A stretch of 64,000 bases of DNA, taken from positions 62,001 to 126,000 of the forward strand of contig JAAFKA010000010.1 of assembly GCA_013299115.1 (NCBI GenBank), written 5' to 3'. Source of the stretch: Cytophagales bacterium (lineage in GTDB: Bacteria; Bacteroidota; Bacteroidia; Cytophagales; Thermoflexibacteraceae). Of this stretch, positions 1 through 9,642 are shown one piece after another. A program made the position numbers and the translations under genes. The notes below the pieces were generated by a model. It was not told the DNA's origin, did no database searches, and was given only the letters and a program-made list of their open reading frames with translations. Every line of letters starts with the position of its first letter. The first letter of the stretch is position 1.

Positions 1-3000
1 CGCAAAGGTCAGCCTCTATGGTTTGGTCTGTTGTTTGGTCTTTGCTTTTGGCAGCTATGAACAATGACCTTTTTGCTCCCGCAAAAGTCAATTTTCTTGG
101 TTGGTCTTCATAGGTAGTCAAAAGGCAAAGCACCACGTCCATGCCATCATCATTCACATTATTGTCTTGTTTGAGGGCAAGCCTTACGCCTATGTGCAGC
201 TCTTCGAGAATAACGGCAGGGCTGTAAATCTTTTTCTGTTCGGTAATTTCATTGAGCAAAGTCGTGCCAATCATAGACATTAAAGCCCCAGGCACGCCAT
301 GCCCTGTGCAGTCATTGACAGAGAAAAAAGTTTTGTTTTCTATCTGCTTGCACCAATAAAAATCTCCTGATACAATATCTTTTGGGCGAAAAATAATGAA
401 ATGTTGGGGCAAAGCAGCTGCCAGCACTTGTTCAGAGGGCAAAATCACTTGTTGTATTTTTTCTGCATAGCGGATACTACTCAAAATGTTTTCGTTTTTA
501 TCCGAAATGGTTTTGTAAGCCTCCTCTAATACATCTTTTTGCCTTTCCAAGTCTTGTTTTTGGGCATACACTTCGGCTTGTTTGTGGTGCAAGGCTTCGT
601 TTATGTTGCGAATTTCGGCAGTCCGTTGTTCTACTATTTTTTCTAACTTCTCTTTTTGTGCCTCCACTTGCTTAATTCGCAACTTGTAAACCCAATAGCC
701 AAAACCCGCAAAACTCAACAAAACCAAACCCCTAAACCACCATGTTTCCCAAAAAGGCGGAGTAATTCTCAACTTAATAGTCAAGGTTTTCTTTGCCCAC
801 AACCCATCGTTGTTGCTACCTTTTACCTTTAATACATACTCACCTGCGGGCAAATTTTGGTAGGTAATGCTGCGGTTGTTGCCGAGTTTTATCCATTCTT
901 TGTCGTAATTTTCCAATTTACATTCGTACATATTTTTGGAAGAGTGCCTAAAACTTAGGGCTACAAAGTCGAAAATTAGCGTATTTTTGTTGTAAGGCGT
1001 AACTAAAACGGCTGCATTACTCAAAATTTCTTTCACTTTTGGGTAGTGGGCAGAAGAGTCGGCAAAAATAGAAACCCCATTAACCGTAATATTGTTCATC
1101 ACCACCGTAGGCACAAAACCATTGGCATCTATGCTTTCAGGGAAAAAAGTATTGAAACCATTTGTACCACCAAAAAATAATTCGCCAGCTATGGTTTTAT
1201 AACTCGACTCAGGGTTAAATTCATCGCCTTGCAAATTGTCTAATCCATCGAAATTGAGAAATTTGGTCGTTTTAACATCTAATTTTGAAATTCCTTTATT
1301 GGTACTCACCCAAATATTGTCGTTGTCGTCTTGTTGTATGGCTTGAATGGTGTTGTGGGGCAAACCATCTCTGGTGGTGTAACGAATGAAAATGTTTTTA
1401 TAACGGTCAAAATAGTTCAAACCTCCATTGGTGCCTACCCATAAATTGCCACTTTTTTCCTCATAAATACACTTGACTATGTTGTTTGACAAAGAAAATT
1501 GGTCTTCGACCTTGTTTTTATAAATGGTAAATTGTTGGGTTTTGGTATCAAATTTATTCAAGCCGCCGCCTGTGGTGGCACACCAAATAAAACCCTGCTG
1601 GTCTGCAATCACACTTTCTACTGTGTTTTCGCTAAGAGAATTAGGCAAATTAATGTCGTTTTTGTAGGATTTAAACTTGCCTGTTTTGAGGTTGAGGCAA
1701 TTTAGCCCACCTTCACTGGTGCCAATCCAGAGAAAACCACTGGCTTCGCAAATGCTATTGATGTGTTCGTCTGACAAGGCTGCCGTATCATCAGGATTGG
1801 CTGCATAGATTTTAAATTTGCCCGATAATTTGTCAAATTCATTCAGCCCATGGTCTGTGCCTACCCACAATCTGTTGGGGTTTGACGGACTTTGAGCTAC
1901 GCTAATCACGTGATTATCAGTAATATTGCTATTTTCTGTCGTGTAATATGTATAGTGCGAATACTTGGGGTCATACCTATTTAGTCCGCCGCCACCTGTG
2001 CCAATCCAAATGATGTGTTGGGTATCGCCGACTATACTCCAAATCATATTGTTATTGACCGAAGTACCTGCGTAAGCCGAAAGTCGTTTGACGTGAAATT
2101 TCTCTTTGCCGTAGTCGTGTATGCTCACGCCGCCGCCAATAGTACCTACCCATAAAATTCCCGATTTGTCCACCAACAAACTACTTACATTGTTAAGACT
2201 CAGGCTTTGTGGATTATAAAAGTCGTTGATATACTGCACAATGTCGTACTCCTCCGACTCGTAGGCTTTGGGAACTAAACGATTGATACCGCCGCCAGCC
2301 GTACCCACCCAAATATGCTCACTTTGGTCTTCGGTAATAGAACTTACGTTGTTGTTGGTCAGGCTTTCCTCGTTGGGGTTGTGTGCAAAAAAAGCAATTT
2401 TGTTTGTTGCAGTTTCTATTTTTCTGATGCCCTGTGCCGTACCAATCCAAAGATTGCCTTTTTTGTCCTCAAAAATGCAGCGAATAAAGTCGTTTTTTAA
2501 CGTGGGCAAATAAGCAGAATGCAAGGTAAAAGTCTGTTTTTGAGGCAAATACATTTGCAAACCTGCCCCCATAGTGCCTATATAAATTTCGCCTTTTTTG
2601 TTTTCAAAAATAGCATGAACAGGCGAATTGAAGGAATTGGAATAATTAAAAGCATGGTTTTTAAATTGTTTTTTGCGTAAGTCCAAAATAGAAACTCCAT
2701 CTTCTGTACCCAACCACAAATTACCTTGTTTGTCTTGCAAAATAGCATACACTTTGTTGTGGGCTAAGGCATTTTTGTCTTGGGGGTTGTGCAAAAATCT
2801 TTCAATTTTGCCTGTCATCACGTCTATTCGGTTCAATCCGTTTTGCGTGCCTACCCAGATAAAGCCCTGTTTGTCTTCGTAAACAGTCCAGATAAAATTA
2901 TCGGAAATGGAATTAGGATTTTTTGGGTTGTGTTTGTAGGTCTTAAATTCATAGCCGTCATAACGGTCTAAGCCGTCTTGCGTACCCAACCAGATGTAAC

Positions 3001-3265
3001 CCTTTGAGTCCTGAAAAACGCAATTTACTGCATTGTGCGACAACCCATCTTCTACGCTGAGTCTATCGAAACTTTCTTTGCCTATTTGCTGGGCATACCC
3101 CGAAAAACAAACTACGCATGGCAAACATACACACGCACATACATATACATACACGCACAAAAGCCTGCAAAAAGCCCATTGCAAGCCCTTTTTTTCGTGT
3201 TTTGTACGAAGGGCAACAGGCAAGCTAAGGAGGAAAAAATTTACTTTTAGGCAGTAGGCAGTCAT
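1..3265 (-). CDS. Two-component-type propeller sensor with SpoIIE/PP2C phosphatase domain (C-terminus cut by window edge)
   Basis: This is a long open frame on the minus strand, about 1,088 codons inside the window, running off the left edge. After an N-terminal hydrophobic leader ending in GYAQQ, many repeats of the type IWVGTxxGLNRYD form reg_prop beta-propeller blades (roughly 3060 down to 1200). A Y_Y_Y-like domain follows (about 1130-790), then one membrane segment near 770-690 (WWFRGLVLLSFAGFGYWVYK), a coiled coil, and a SpoIIE-type phosphatase domain with VSGDFYW (about 375-355) and NDCTGHGVPGALMSMIG (about 318-265). By family knowledge the periplasmic propeller senses a ligand and the cytoplasmic PP2C domain dephosphorylates an anti-sigma-factor antagonist or similar target. 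The ATG at 3265 is the first in frame, but it gives an unusually long n-region before the signal segment, so the start is uncertain. Confidence 0.88.
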   Translation of the reverse strand, partial: MTAYCLKVNFFLLSLPVALRTKHEKKGLQWAFCRLLCVYVYVCACVCLPCVVCFSGYAQQIGKESFDRLSVEDGLSHNAVNCVFQDSKGYIWLGTQDGLDRYDGYEFKTYKHNPKNPNSISDNFIWTVYEDKQGFIWVGTQNGLNRIDVMTGKIERFLHNPQDKNALAHNKVYAILQDKQGNLWLGTEDGVSILDLRKKQFKNHAFNYSNSFNSPVHAIFENKKGEIYIGTMGAGLQMYLPQKQTFTLHSAYLPTLKNDFIRCIFEDKKGNLWIGTAQGIRKIETATNKIAFFAHNPNEESLTNNNVSSITEDQSEHIWVGTAGGGINRLVPKAYESEEYDIVQYINDFYNPQSLSLNNVSSLLVDKSGILWVGTIGGGVSIHDYGKEKFHVKRLSAYAGTSVNNNMIWSIVGDTQHIIWIGTGGGGLNRYDPKYSHYTYYTTENSNITDNHVISVAQSPSNPNRLWVGTDHGLNEFDKLSGKFKIYAANPDDTAALSDEHINSICEASGFLWIGTSEGGLNCLNLKTGKFKSYKNDINLPNSLSENTVESVIADQQGFIWCATTGGGLNKFDTKTQQFTIYKNKVEDQFSLSNNIVKCIYEEKSGNLWVGTNGGLNYFDRYKNIFIRYTTRDGLPHNTIQAIQQDDNDNIWVSTNKGISKLDVKTTKFLNFDGLDNLQGDEFNPESSYKTIAGELFFGGTNGFNTFFPESIDANGFVPTVVMNNITVNGVSIFADSSAHYPKVKEILSNAAVLVTPYNKNTLIFDFVALSFRHSSKNMYECKLENYDKEWIKLGNNRSITYQNLPAGEYVLKVKGSNNDGLWAKKTLTIKLRITPPFWETWWFRGLVLLSFAGFGYWVYKLRIKQVEAQKEKLEKIVEQRTAEIRNINEALHHKQAEVYAQKQDLERQKDVLEEAYKTISDKNENILSSIRYAEKIQQVILPSEQVLAAALPQHFIIFRPKDIVSGDFYWCKQIENKTFFSVNDCTGHGVPGALMSMIGTTLLNEITEQKKIYSPAVILEELHIGVRLALKQDNNVNDDGMDVVLCLLTTYEDQPRKLTFAGAKRSLFIAAKSKDQTTDQTIEADLC

Positions 3266-3396
3266 GTAGTTTTTTGGTAATAACAATTTTGCGTACTATA
3301 CTACAAAAAAATCTAAAAACTTGGGAATAATTGGAAAAATATTTTTTGTGTGATAGGTTTTAGTTACAAAATAATTGCTTTTCACTACAAAACTAC

Positions 3397-3404
3397 TAAC
3401 TTTG
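3397..3404 (+). promoter_or_regulatory. Bacteroidota -7 promoter box (TAACTTTG)
   Basis: TAACTTTG matches the Bacteroidota -7 consensus TAnnTTTG, 36 nt before the start of the membrane-protein gene at 3441. It lies in the only gap between divergent genes (3266-3440). No convincing -33 TTTG was seen. Confidence 0.45.
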
Positions 3405-3440
3405 CTTTCGTTTTATTCATTCAAAAAATTATAGCTACCC

Positions 3441-4034
3441 ATGATTCATAGGCAAACAGTCAAACAGCAAGTGCAGCAACCTCGCCCAAGTGGTCTGGTA
3501 ATTAAAACTAAAAAATACGAATTAGACAAGCAACTTTATGTGAGGTTGGCAATAGAAAATGTGCTAAAAGAGTTTTGGTATGCGTGGTTTGTGCCTGTAT
3601 TGATAATGCTTATTCCAATTTTTGTAACAGGTGCTTTTTGGTGGTGCTTTGCCATTGCCTTGATTACCAGCTTGTTATTTATTTTGTTTTGGGCTGCTCA
3701 GTTTACAGCTGTAACTCAAATGGAGCAAGGCAAATTGCTTTTCGAAAAATTGTTTTACGAAATAGATAGCAAAAATATCGTTATCAAACGCAACGACAAA
3801 GAAGGCATGATGCTTACTTGGGAGCAAATCAAAACTGTAACCAAAACCAAAACAGCTTTTTTGTGTTGGCTTTCACGTGGGCAATTTATCTATCTTCCTT
3901 TTGATTCTATCAAAGAACATGAATTGAAAATGCTGGAGGGACTACTCAAAAGAAAAAATATTTTGAAAGAAGACAACAGCCTGAAAGCCAACATTTTGGC
4001 TACTTTTAAGAAAAGACCAACAGTTTCACTTTAA
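3441..4034 (+). CDS. Small membrane protein, YcxB-like
   Basis: The 197-residue protein has a basic, glutamine-rich N-terminus and two adjacent hydrophobic helices at about residues 48-90 (WFVPVLIMLIPIFVTGAFWW and the following CFAIALITSLLFILFW). A soluble C-terminal part contains YEIDSKNIVIKRNDKEGMMLTWEQI and GQFIYLPFDSIKE. This two-helix hairpin followed by a PH-like beta domain resembles the YcxB-like family, whose function is unknown. It ends 6 nt before pheT, so the two are probably co-transcribed from the promoter near 3397. The family assignment is by pattern only. Confidence 0.7.
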   Translation: MIHRQTVKQQVQQPRPSGLVIKTKKYELDKQLYVRLAIENVLKEFWYAWFVPVLIMLIPIFVTGAFWWCFAIALITSLLFILFWAAQFTAVTQMEQGKLLFEKLFYEIDSKNIVIKRNDKEGMMLTWEQIKTVTKTKTAFLCWLSRGQFIYLPFDSIKEHELKMLEGLLKRKNILKEDNSLKANILATFKKRPTVSL

Positions 4035-4040
4035 TTTCCC

Positions 4041-6569
4041 ATGAAAATATCCTATAACTGGCTCAAACAATTTATAGACCTCCGAGAAGATGCCGAAGAA
4101 ATTGGCAAACTCTTGACCGCAGCAGGCTTAGAAGTAGAAAGTATTACGCCTTACGAAACCATTAAAGGTGGTTTGCAGGGGCTGGTCATTGGCGAAGTGC
4201 TGACCAAAGAAAAGCACCCCAACGCCGAAAAATTAAGCCTGACTACTGTTGCACTGGGCAATGAGGTAGTAGTGCCTATTGTGTGTGGGGCTGCCAATGT
4301 AGCTACAGGGCAAAAAGTGGTTGTTGCCACCGTAGGGGCAACTTTGTACCCCACTGCTGGTGAGCCTTTGACCATAAAAAAAGCCAAAATTAGGGGCGAA
4401 GCCTCCGAAGGAATGATTTGTGCAGAAGATGAAATAGGTTTAGGAACAGCACACGAGGGCATCATGGTTTTAGAAACCCAACTGCCCAACGGCACTCCCG
4501 CAGCCCACTATTTCGGTTTGGAAACTGACTATATTTTCGAAATTGGCTTGACACCCAACAGAGCCGATGCTGCTTCGCACTATGGCGTAGCACGTGATTT
4601 GCGTGTGTTGCTCCAACGCGAATTGTGCAAAACTTCCTTGCACGATTTTAAGGTCGAAAACCAAAATTTGCCTATCAAAGTCGTGGTCGAAAACCCAACG
4701 GCTTGCCCTCGTTATGCAGGACTTAGCATCACAGGCGTACAGGTAAAAGAGTCGCCAACTTGGTTGAAAAACAGGCTCAAATCCATTGGTTTAAATCCTA
4801 TCAACAACATTGTAGATGTTACCAACTATATTTTACATTCGGTAGGGCAACCTTTGCACGCCTTCGATGCCGATAAATTGGCAAACCAAACCATTGTAGT
4901 CAAAAATTTGCCCGCCCAAACTCCTTTCAAAACCCTCGACTCGGTGGAAAGAAAATTGGCAGCTACAGATTTAATCATTTGCGATGGCAACTCCACGCCT
5001 TTGTGTATAGGTGGCGTGTTTGGTGGTTTAGAATCGGGAATTAGCAACGGCACAACCAATATTTTCTTGGAAAGTGCCTATTTTTCTCCTGAAACTATCC
5101 GCAAAACTTCGCAACTGCATGGGCTAAAAACTGATGCCTCCTTCCGTTTTGAGAGAGGAACAAACCCCGATATGGTGTTGCCCGCCTTGAAACACGCAGC
5201 TTTGTTGATAAAAGAAGTGGCAGGTGGCACTATTTCCTCCGAAATTTCGGACAGCTACCCTACGCCTATCAAACCGTTTGACTTTTTGGTAAAATATGCC
5301 AATATCAACAGATTGATTGGCAAAGAAATAGACAAACATTTTATCAAACGGACTTTGCGTGCCTTAGAAATCAATATTTTGAGTGAAAATGCAGACGGGT
5401 TGCGTGTGGCTGTGCCGCCGTACAGGGTAGATGTGCAGAGAGAGGCAGACATCGTAGAAGAAATTTTGCGTATTTATGGTTTCAATCAGGTAGAATTGTC
5501 TGAAAATTTGGCTACCAGCTTTTTGGCAAATTTCCCCGCCATAGACAGCAACAAAGTAAGATACAAAACAGCTAACTTATTGGCTTCCAATGGTTTCTTT
5601 GAAATAATTACCAATTCGCTAACCAAACCTGCTTATGCAGAAACTTTGGGTTTGGCTGCTGAAAACAATGTAGAAATATTGAATGCCCTTAGCAACGAGC
5701 TAAGTGTGATGCGTCAAAGTTTGGTCTTGACAGGCTTAGAAATAGTTGCTTACAACATAAACCGCAGACAAAAAGATTTGCGTTTGTTTGAGTTTGGCAA
5801 GGTCTATCAAAAAACTACCAAAATTGCCAACGAAGTTGCGAAGGCAGAAACAGGCAATGCGGAAACAGCATCAACAATAGTACCAGAAACAGCACCAACT
5901 ACAAAGATAAAATACAGCGAAAAGGTGCAGTTGGCTCTGTACCTCACAGGCAGCAAAACTCCTGAAACTTGGCAGCACAAAACCCAAAAAGTAACTTATT
6001 ACGACTTGGGCGAGGCTGTTGCCAACTTATTGCAAAGTCTTAACATTACAGACTACCAACAAGTGGAAATTGGCAGTGGCAACAATGAAAATGCTTACAA
6101 TAGCCAACTTTTTGCTTACGGTATCACCATTGTTTGGCGTAAGAAAGAAATTGCAAGGTTGGGCTTATTGAAACCAACTTTGACAAGGCAAGCCGACATT
6201 AAACAAGAGGTGTTTTATGCCGAAATAGAATGGGATTATTTGACCGAAAAATTGTCTAACCAATTTAATTACAGTGAGTTATCTAAGTTCCCAGATGTTC
6301 GCAGAGATTTGTCTTTGGTAATAGACAAAGCCGTAAGTTTCGACCAAATACAAAAATTGGCACGCCAAACAGAGAAAAACCTGTTGCAAAATGTTCACGT
6401 CTTCGATGTCTATGAAGGCGAAAACATAGGGGCGGATAAAAAATCTTACTCCGTTAGCTTTATTCTCAACGACCAGAGCCAAACCCTTACAGATGAGGCA
6501 ATAGACAAGGTAATGGACAAGTTGATTAAGGTTTATGAGGACAAATTGGCGGCGGTGATTAGAAAATAA
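4041..6569 (+). CDS. pheT: Phenylalanine--tRNA ligase beta subunit
   Basis: The 842-residue product matches PheT throughout. The start MKISYNWLKQFIDL is followed by an EMAP/OB tRNA-binding domain (about 40-150, with HPNAEKLSLTTV and VCGAANV), then the B3/B4 editing region (about 210-385, with IVDVTNYILHSVGQPLHAFD and the RFERGTNP motif), the B5 domain (about 405-475), the catalytic-like core (about 490-690) and a C-terminal FDX-ACB domain (about 745-842, KFPDVRRDLSLVID). The protein forms the alpha2beta2 synthetase with PheS, which is not in this window. An Ala/Thr/Glu-rich stretch at about residues 600-630 (AETGNAETASTIVPETAPTT) looks like a lineage-specific linker. The length is close to that of other Bacteroidota PheT proteins. 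Confidence 0.97.
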   Translation: MKISYNWLKQFIDLREDAEEIGKLLTAAGLEVESITPYETIKGGLQGLVIGEVLTKEKHPNAEKLSLTTVALGNEVVVPIVCGAANVATGQKVVVATVGATLYPTAGEPLTIKKAKIRGEASEGMICAEDEIGLGTAHEGIMVLETQLPNGTPAAHYFGLETDYIFEIGLTPNRADAASHYGVARDLRVLLQRELCKTSLHDFKVENQNLPIKVVVENPTACPRYAGLSITGVQVKESPTWLKNRLKSIGLNPINNIVDVTNYILHSVGQPLHAFDADKLANQTIVVKNLPAQTPFKTLDSVERKLAATDLIICDGNSTPLCIGGVFGGLESGISNGTTNIFLESAYFSPETIRKTSQLHGLKTDASFRFERGTNPDMVLPALKHAALLIKEVAGGTISSEISDSYPTPIKPFDFLVKYANINRLIGKEIDKHFIKRTLRALEINILSENADGLRVAVPPYRVDVQREADIVEEILRIYGFNQVELSENLATSFLANFPAIDSNKVRYKTANLLASNGFFEIITNSLTKPAYAETLGLAAENNVEILNALSNELSVMRQSLVLTGLEIVAYNINRRQKDLRLFEFGKVYQKTTKIANEVAKAETGNAETASTIVPETAPTTKIKYSEKVQLALYLTGSKTPETWQHKTQKVTYYDLGEAVANLLQSLNITDYQQVEIGSGNNENAYNSQLFAYGITIVWRKKEIARLGLLKPTLTRQADIKQEVFYAEIEWDYLTEKLSNQFNYSELSKFPDVRRDLSLVIDKAVSFDQIQKLARQTEKNLLQNVHVFDVYEGENIGADKKSYSVSFILNDQSQTLTDEAIDKVMDKLIKVYEDKLAAVIRK

Positions 6570-6582
6570 GCAACTTTCTTTC

Positions 6583-6909
6583 ATGTCCATTTTAGTTATA
6601 GAAAATTTGTCGCAGCAACAAGTTCATTGCGAGCAAGACCAAACAGTGCTAAAAGCCTTGCAAAATGCACACATAGATTGGTTACAGGCTTGTGGCGGTA
6701 AAGGACGCTGTACCACTTGTGCAATGTATGTGTGCAAAGGGCAAGAAAATTTGACCTTTCCTACAGCTTTTGAAGAGCAGCAAAGCAAACTAACTAAACT
6801 GAGGGCAAACGAAAGATTGGCTTGTCAGTGCAAAATTATAGGTGAAAATGTGGTGGTGGTGGTGGTGCCAGACAGATTAAAATTGCCTCATTTGTCATAT
6901 TCAATGTAA
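6583..6909 (+). CDS. 2Fe-2S ferredoxin (plant/vertebrate type)
   Basis: The 108-residue protein has the [2Fe-2S] ferredoxin fold signature: CGGKGRCTTC (C-x5-C-x2-C spacing) and a fourth cysteine later in RLACQCK. It begins 13 nt after pheT stops and is probably in the same transcript. Such proteins carry electrons to oxygenases, desaturases or biosynthetic enzymes; the partner cannot be told from this context. The C-terminus has a run of valines (VVVVVVP) completing a beta strand. After the stop, 6910-7118 holds no gene, only an imperfect TAATGTAA/TTACATTA inverted repeat (about 6930-6960) and the palindrome at 7044-7074. Confidence 0.9.
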   Translation: MSILVIENLSQQQVHCEQDQTVLKALQNAHIDWLQACGGKGRCTTCAMYVCKGQENLTFPTAFEEQQSKLTKLRANERLACQCKIIGENVVVVVVPDRLKLPHLSYSM

Positions 6910-7043
6910 AAGAAGTGTGGTATAAGCTTAATGTAATGCTATTAGGCAAAAAATTACATTACTTACTATAAAAAAGGGTGTACCACAAACACAATGCTCA
7001 GCAATAACTTTCTGATAGTCATGTGTTTTAAAAAGTTATAAAA

Positions 7044-7074
7044 GAACTAACATTTTTCAAAGAAATGTTAGTTC
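7044..7074. repeat. Palindromic repeat family A, copy 1
   Basis: Perfect 12-bp arms GAACTAACATTT (7044-7055) and AAATGTTAGTTC (7063-7074) enclose a 7-nt loop TTCAAAG. The same stem recurs near 23958-23987, at 35002-35038 and at 36231-36262. Flanking words such as AGTATTATATT and GTGGCACC are shared with other copies. Confidence 0.85.
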
Positions 7075-7118
7075 CGAGTATTATATTTGTGGCACCATCT
7101 AAAAAGCCTATTGCAACA

Positions 7119-8345
7119 ATGACCGACATACTAATTTTGCAAGAACGAATTAAAAACTCTATTTTGGTGGGAGAGAGTGATTTTAGAGAATTTAAGTCGG
7201 CATGGGAAGGACGACCAGACAATAAAAAACCTCGTTTGGTAAAAAAAATATGCGAAGACATAGCCGAAGCCTTAGTTGCTTTTGCGAATACTGATGGTGG
7301 CGAAATTATTATTGGCGTGGAAGACGACCTGACCATTACGGGTGTACCACACGAAACGGAGGCTATTGAAGTGATGTTGGCAGCACCGCAGACTCATGTG
7401 TATCAGGGGCAAGAGTTGCCCATAGTTTATAAGCTAAAAGCTACGATAGAGGGCAAAACAGTTTTGTTTTTTCAGGTGGACAAAGGAATGAGTGAAATTT
7501 ACCAACTGAATGACGGCAGGGTGATGCGGCGAAATGAAAAACGCCAAACAGTGCCAGCCAATATAAAAAAGTTGCAATTTGATAGACAAGAAATTAAGTC
7601 GAGAGGTTATGATAGGCAATTTGTAGATGGGGCTTTGGTAACAGATTTAGACAGGGTTTTGCTGCAAAGTCTGGCAGATAGTTATTTGAGAGGTTATACA
7701 GTGGAAAGGTATTTGCAGCACTTAGGTTTGGCTCAATACACTACATCAGGTTTGCGATTGACAAGGGCAGCCTTGCTGTTGTTTGCAAAAGATATTCAAC
7801 GGTGGCATCCTCGATGCCAAGTTCGTTTTGTCAAAATTATTGGTACAGAGTTGTTGGCAGGAGAAAAATACAATGTGATAAGTGATGAATTTGTGCAGGG
7901 CAATATTTTTGAGTTGCTTGCCAAGTCGTGGGAGGCACTTCGCCCTTATTTGGCTTATCAAACGGCGTATCGTGCCAATGCTACTTTTGAGCAAAAATTT
8001 ATCTATCCAGAGGAGGCTTGCAAAGAGGCTTTGCTCAATGCCATTGCACACAGAGATTATGCAGCCGAAGGGAGAGGAATAGAAGTGCATTTGTTTGACG
8101 ACAGAGTAGAGATAAAAAGTCCGGGTGCTTTGCTTTCTACACTTACAGTAGAAGATTTAGAAACCTTAGACAATAGACATGATTCGAGGAATGCAAAAAT
8201 AGCTTATACGTTGAAAGTAAGTAAGTTTATGCGGGAAATGGGCGAAGGAATGAAAAGAATTTTTATGCTCATGCAACAAAATCAACTGCAAAAACCTAAA
8301 TTGTACTCGAATACGGTTTGGTTTAGTGTAATTTTATTCAAATAG
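7119..8345 (+). CDS. AlbA_2/Schlafen-type ATP-binding protein (copy 1)
   Basis: The 408-residue protein starts at the ATG of MTDILILQERIKN. An upstream in-frame ATG at 7065 lies inside a palindromic repeat, and the paralogue at 8389 starts at the equivalent of 7119. The N-terminal Schlafen AlbA_2 domain (about 15-130) shows ESDFREFKSAWEG and ALVAFANTDGGEIIIGVEDD. The C-terminal half has a GHKL-like ATPase signature, with ALLNAIAHRDY and later MGEGMKRIF. Such proteins are usually called putative transcriptional regulators; AlbA_2 domains also occur in nucleases and in anti-phage genes. Function is unproven. A close paralogue follows 43 nt downstream, so the pair is a tandem duplication and probably an operon. 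Confidence 0.85.
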   Translation: MTDILILQERIKNSILVGESDFREFKSAWEGRPDNKKPRLVKKICEDIAEALVAFANTDGGEIIIGVEDDLTITGVPHETEAIEVMLAAPQTHVYQGQELPIVYKLKATIEGKTVLFFQVDKGMSEIYQLNDGRVMRRNEKRQTVPANIKKLQFDRQEIKSRGYDRQFVDGALVTDLDRVLLQSLADSYLRGYTVERYLQHLGLAQYTTSGLRLTRAALLLFAKDIQRWHPRCQVRFVKIIGTELLAGEKYNVISDEFVQGNIFELLAKSWEALRPYLAYQTAYRANATFEQKFIYPEEACKEALLNAIAHRDYAAEGRGIEVHLFDDRVEIKSPGALLSTLTVEDLETLDNRHDSRNAKIAYTLKVSKFMREMGEGMKRIFMLMQQNQLQKPKLYSNTVWFSVILFK

Positions 8346-8388
8346 GTATTTATTGTTATTTTGACAGCTATATTTTTGACAGCTATAT

Positions 8389-9627
8389 ATGGATACGATT
8401 TTATTTTTGGCAGATAGGGTTAAGAACAATATTATACTTGGCGAGAGTCATTTCAGAGAATTTAAAACGGCTTTGGAAGGGAAACAAGATAATAAAAAAC
8501 CACGTTTGGTAAAATCTATATGTGCTGATATAGGCGAGGCGTTGGTAGCTTTTGCCAATGCTGATGGAGGCGAAGTATTGATAGGTGTGGAAGACGATGG
8601 CACCATAACAGGGGTGCCACACCAAGAAAAAGATGTGCAAACTTTGTTAGGTGCTGTGGAAACTCATGTTTACCAAAATCAAAAACTTCCTCTGTTGAAT
8701 GTAAGTAAGTTATTGATTGACAACAAATTGATACTCTATTTTTCGGTTGGCAAGGGAACTACTATGATTTATCAACTTCCAGATGGGCGATGTGTAAGAA
8801 GAAAAGATAAGGCAACTTTGCCTGCCTCTGTCGACCAAATACAGTTTGAAAGACAAGAAATTAGGTCGAGAGAATACGATAGTCAATTTGTAGATGGGGC
8901 TTTGGTAACAGATTTAGATAATAATTTGTTGCAGAGTATAGCCAATCAATATATCAAAGGGTTGAGTGTAGAAAGATATTTGCAACAAATAGGACTTGCA
9001 ATTTATGGATTGAATGGACTTAGGTTGCGGCGGGCTGCCCTGTTGCTTTTTGCCTTAGATATAGACAAATGGCATCCGAGAAGTCAAGTACGATTTTTGA
9101 AAGTAAATGGAACTACCTTAGAGGCAGGCGAAAAATATAATGTAATGATAGACACTTCGTGGAAAGGCAATATTTTTGAACTTCTATTTAAAATTTGGGA
9201 AGATTTAAAACCTTTTTTGAGTTATAAAACCGAGTTTAGTAGTGAGGCTAAGTTTGAGCAACAATATATTTATCCTGAAATGGCAGTAAAAGAAGTATTG
9301 TTAAATGCAATAGCCCATAGAGATTATAGTATATTCAATGCCATAGAAATTTATTTGTTTGATGACAGAATGGAAATCAAAAGCCCTGGTGCTTTGCTTT
9401 CTACTTTGACTATCAGCAATTTGTATGAATTGGAAGGGTATCATGAGTCGAGAAATTCGTTAGTAGCAAAAGTATTGCGTGAAAATGAATTGATGCGTGA
9501 ACTGGGCGAGGGAATTAAGAGAATATTTGGTATTATGGAGGCACAATCTTTTGCCAAACCAACCTTCTATTCCAATGGTTTATGGTTTAAAGTTATTTTT
9601 CTCAATAAAATGGTTGTTCGCCAATAA
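8389..9627 (+). CDS. AlbA_2/Schlafen-type ATP-binding protein (copy 2)
   Basis: This 412-residue paralogue of the preceding gene has the same order: GESHFREFKTALEGKQDNKK, then ALVAFANADGGEVLIGVEDD in the AlbA_2 part, and VLLNAIAHRDYS plus LGEGIKRIFG in the C-terminal ATPase-like part. By eye the two proteins agree over their whole length at well over half of positions, so this is a full tandem duplication that is still intact. It ends 15 nt before the polysaccharide ABC transporter gene, which may share its transcript. Whether the pair is a regulator or a defence component cannot be decided from sequence alone. Confidence 0.85.
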   Translation: MDTILFLADRVKNNIILGESHFREFKTALEGKQDNKKPRLVKSICADIGEALVAFANADGGEVLIGVEDDGTITGVPHQEKDVQTLLGAVETHVYQNQKLPLLNVSKLLIDNKLILYFSVGKGTTMIYQLPDGRCVRRKDKATLPASVDQIQFERQEIRSREYDSQFVDGALVTDLDNNLLQSIANQYIKGLSVERYLQQIGLAIYGLNGLRLRRAALLLFALDIDKWHPRSQVRFLKVNGTTLEAGEKYNVMIDTSWKGNIFELLFKIWEDLKPFLSYKTEFSSEAKFEQQYIYPEMAVKEVLLNAIAHRDYSIFNAIEIYLFDDRMEIKSPGALLSTLTISNLYELEGYHESRNSLVAKVLRENELMRELGEGIKRIFGIMEAQSFAKPTFYSNGLWFKVIFLNKMVVRQ

Positions 9628-9642
9628 GTTCGCAAAAAAAAT

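Noticed and set aside
7065-7118. Upstream ATG extending the first AlbA_2 protein by 18 residues
   Set aside because: The ATG lies in the arm of a palindromic repeat, and the tandem paralogue starts at the position equivalent to 7119.
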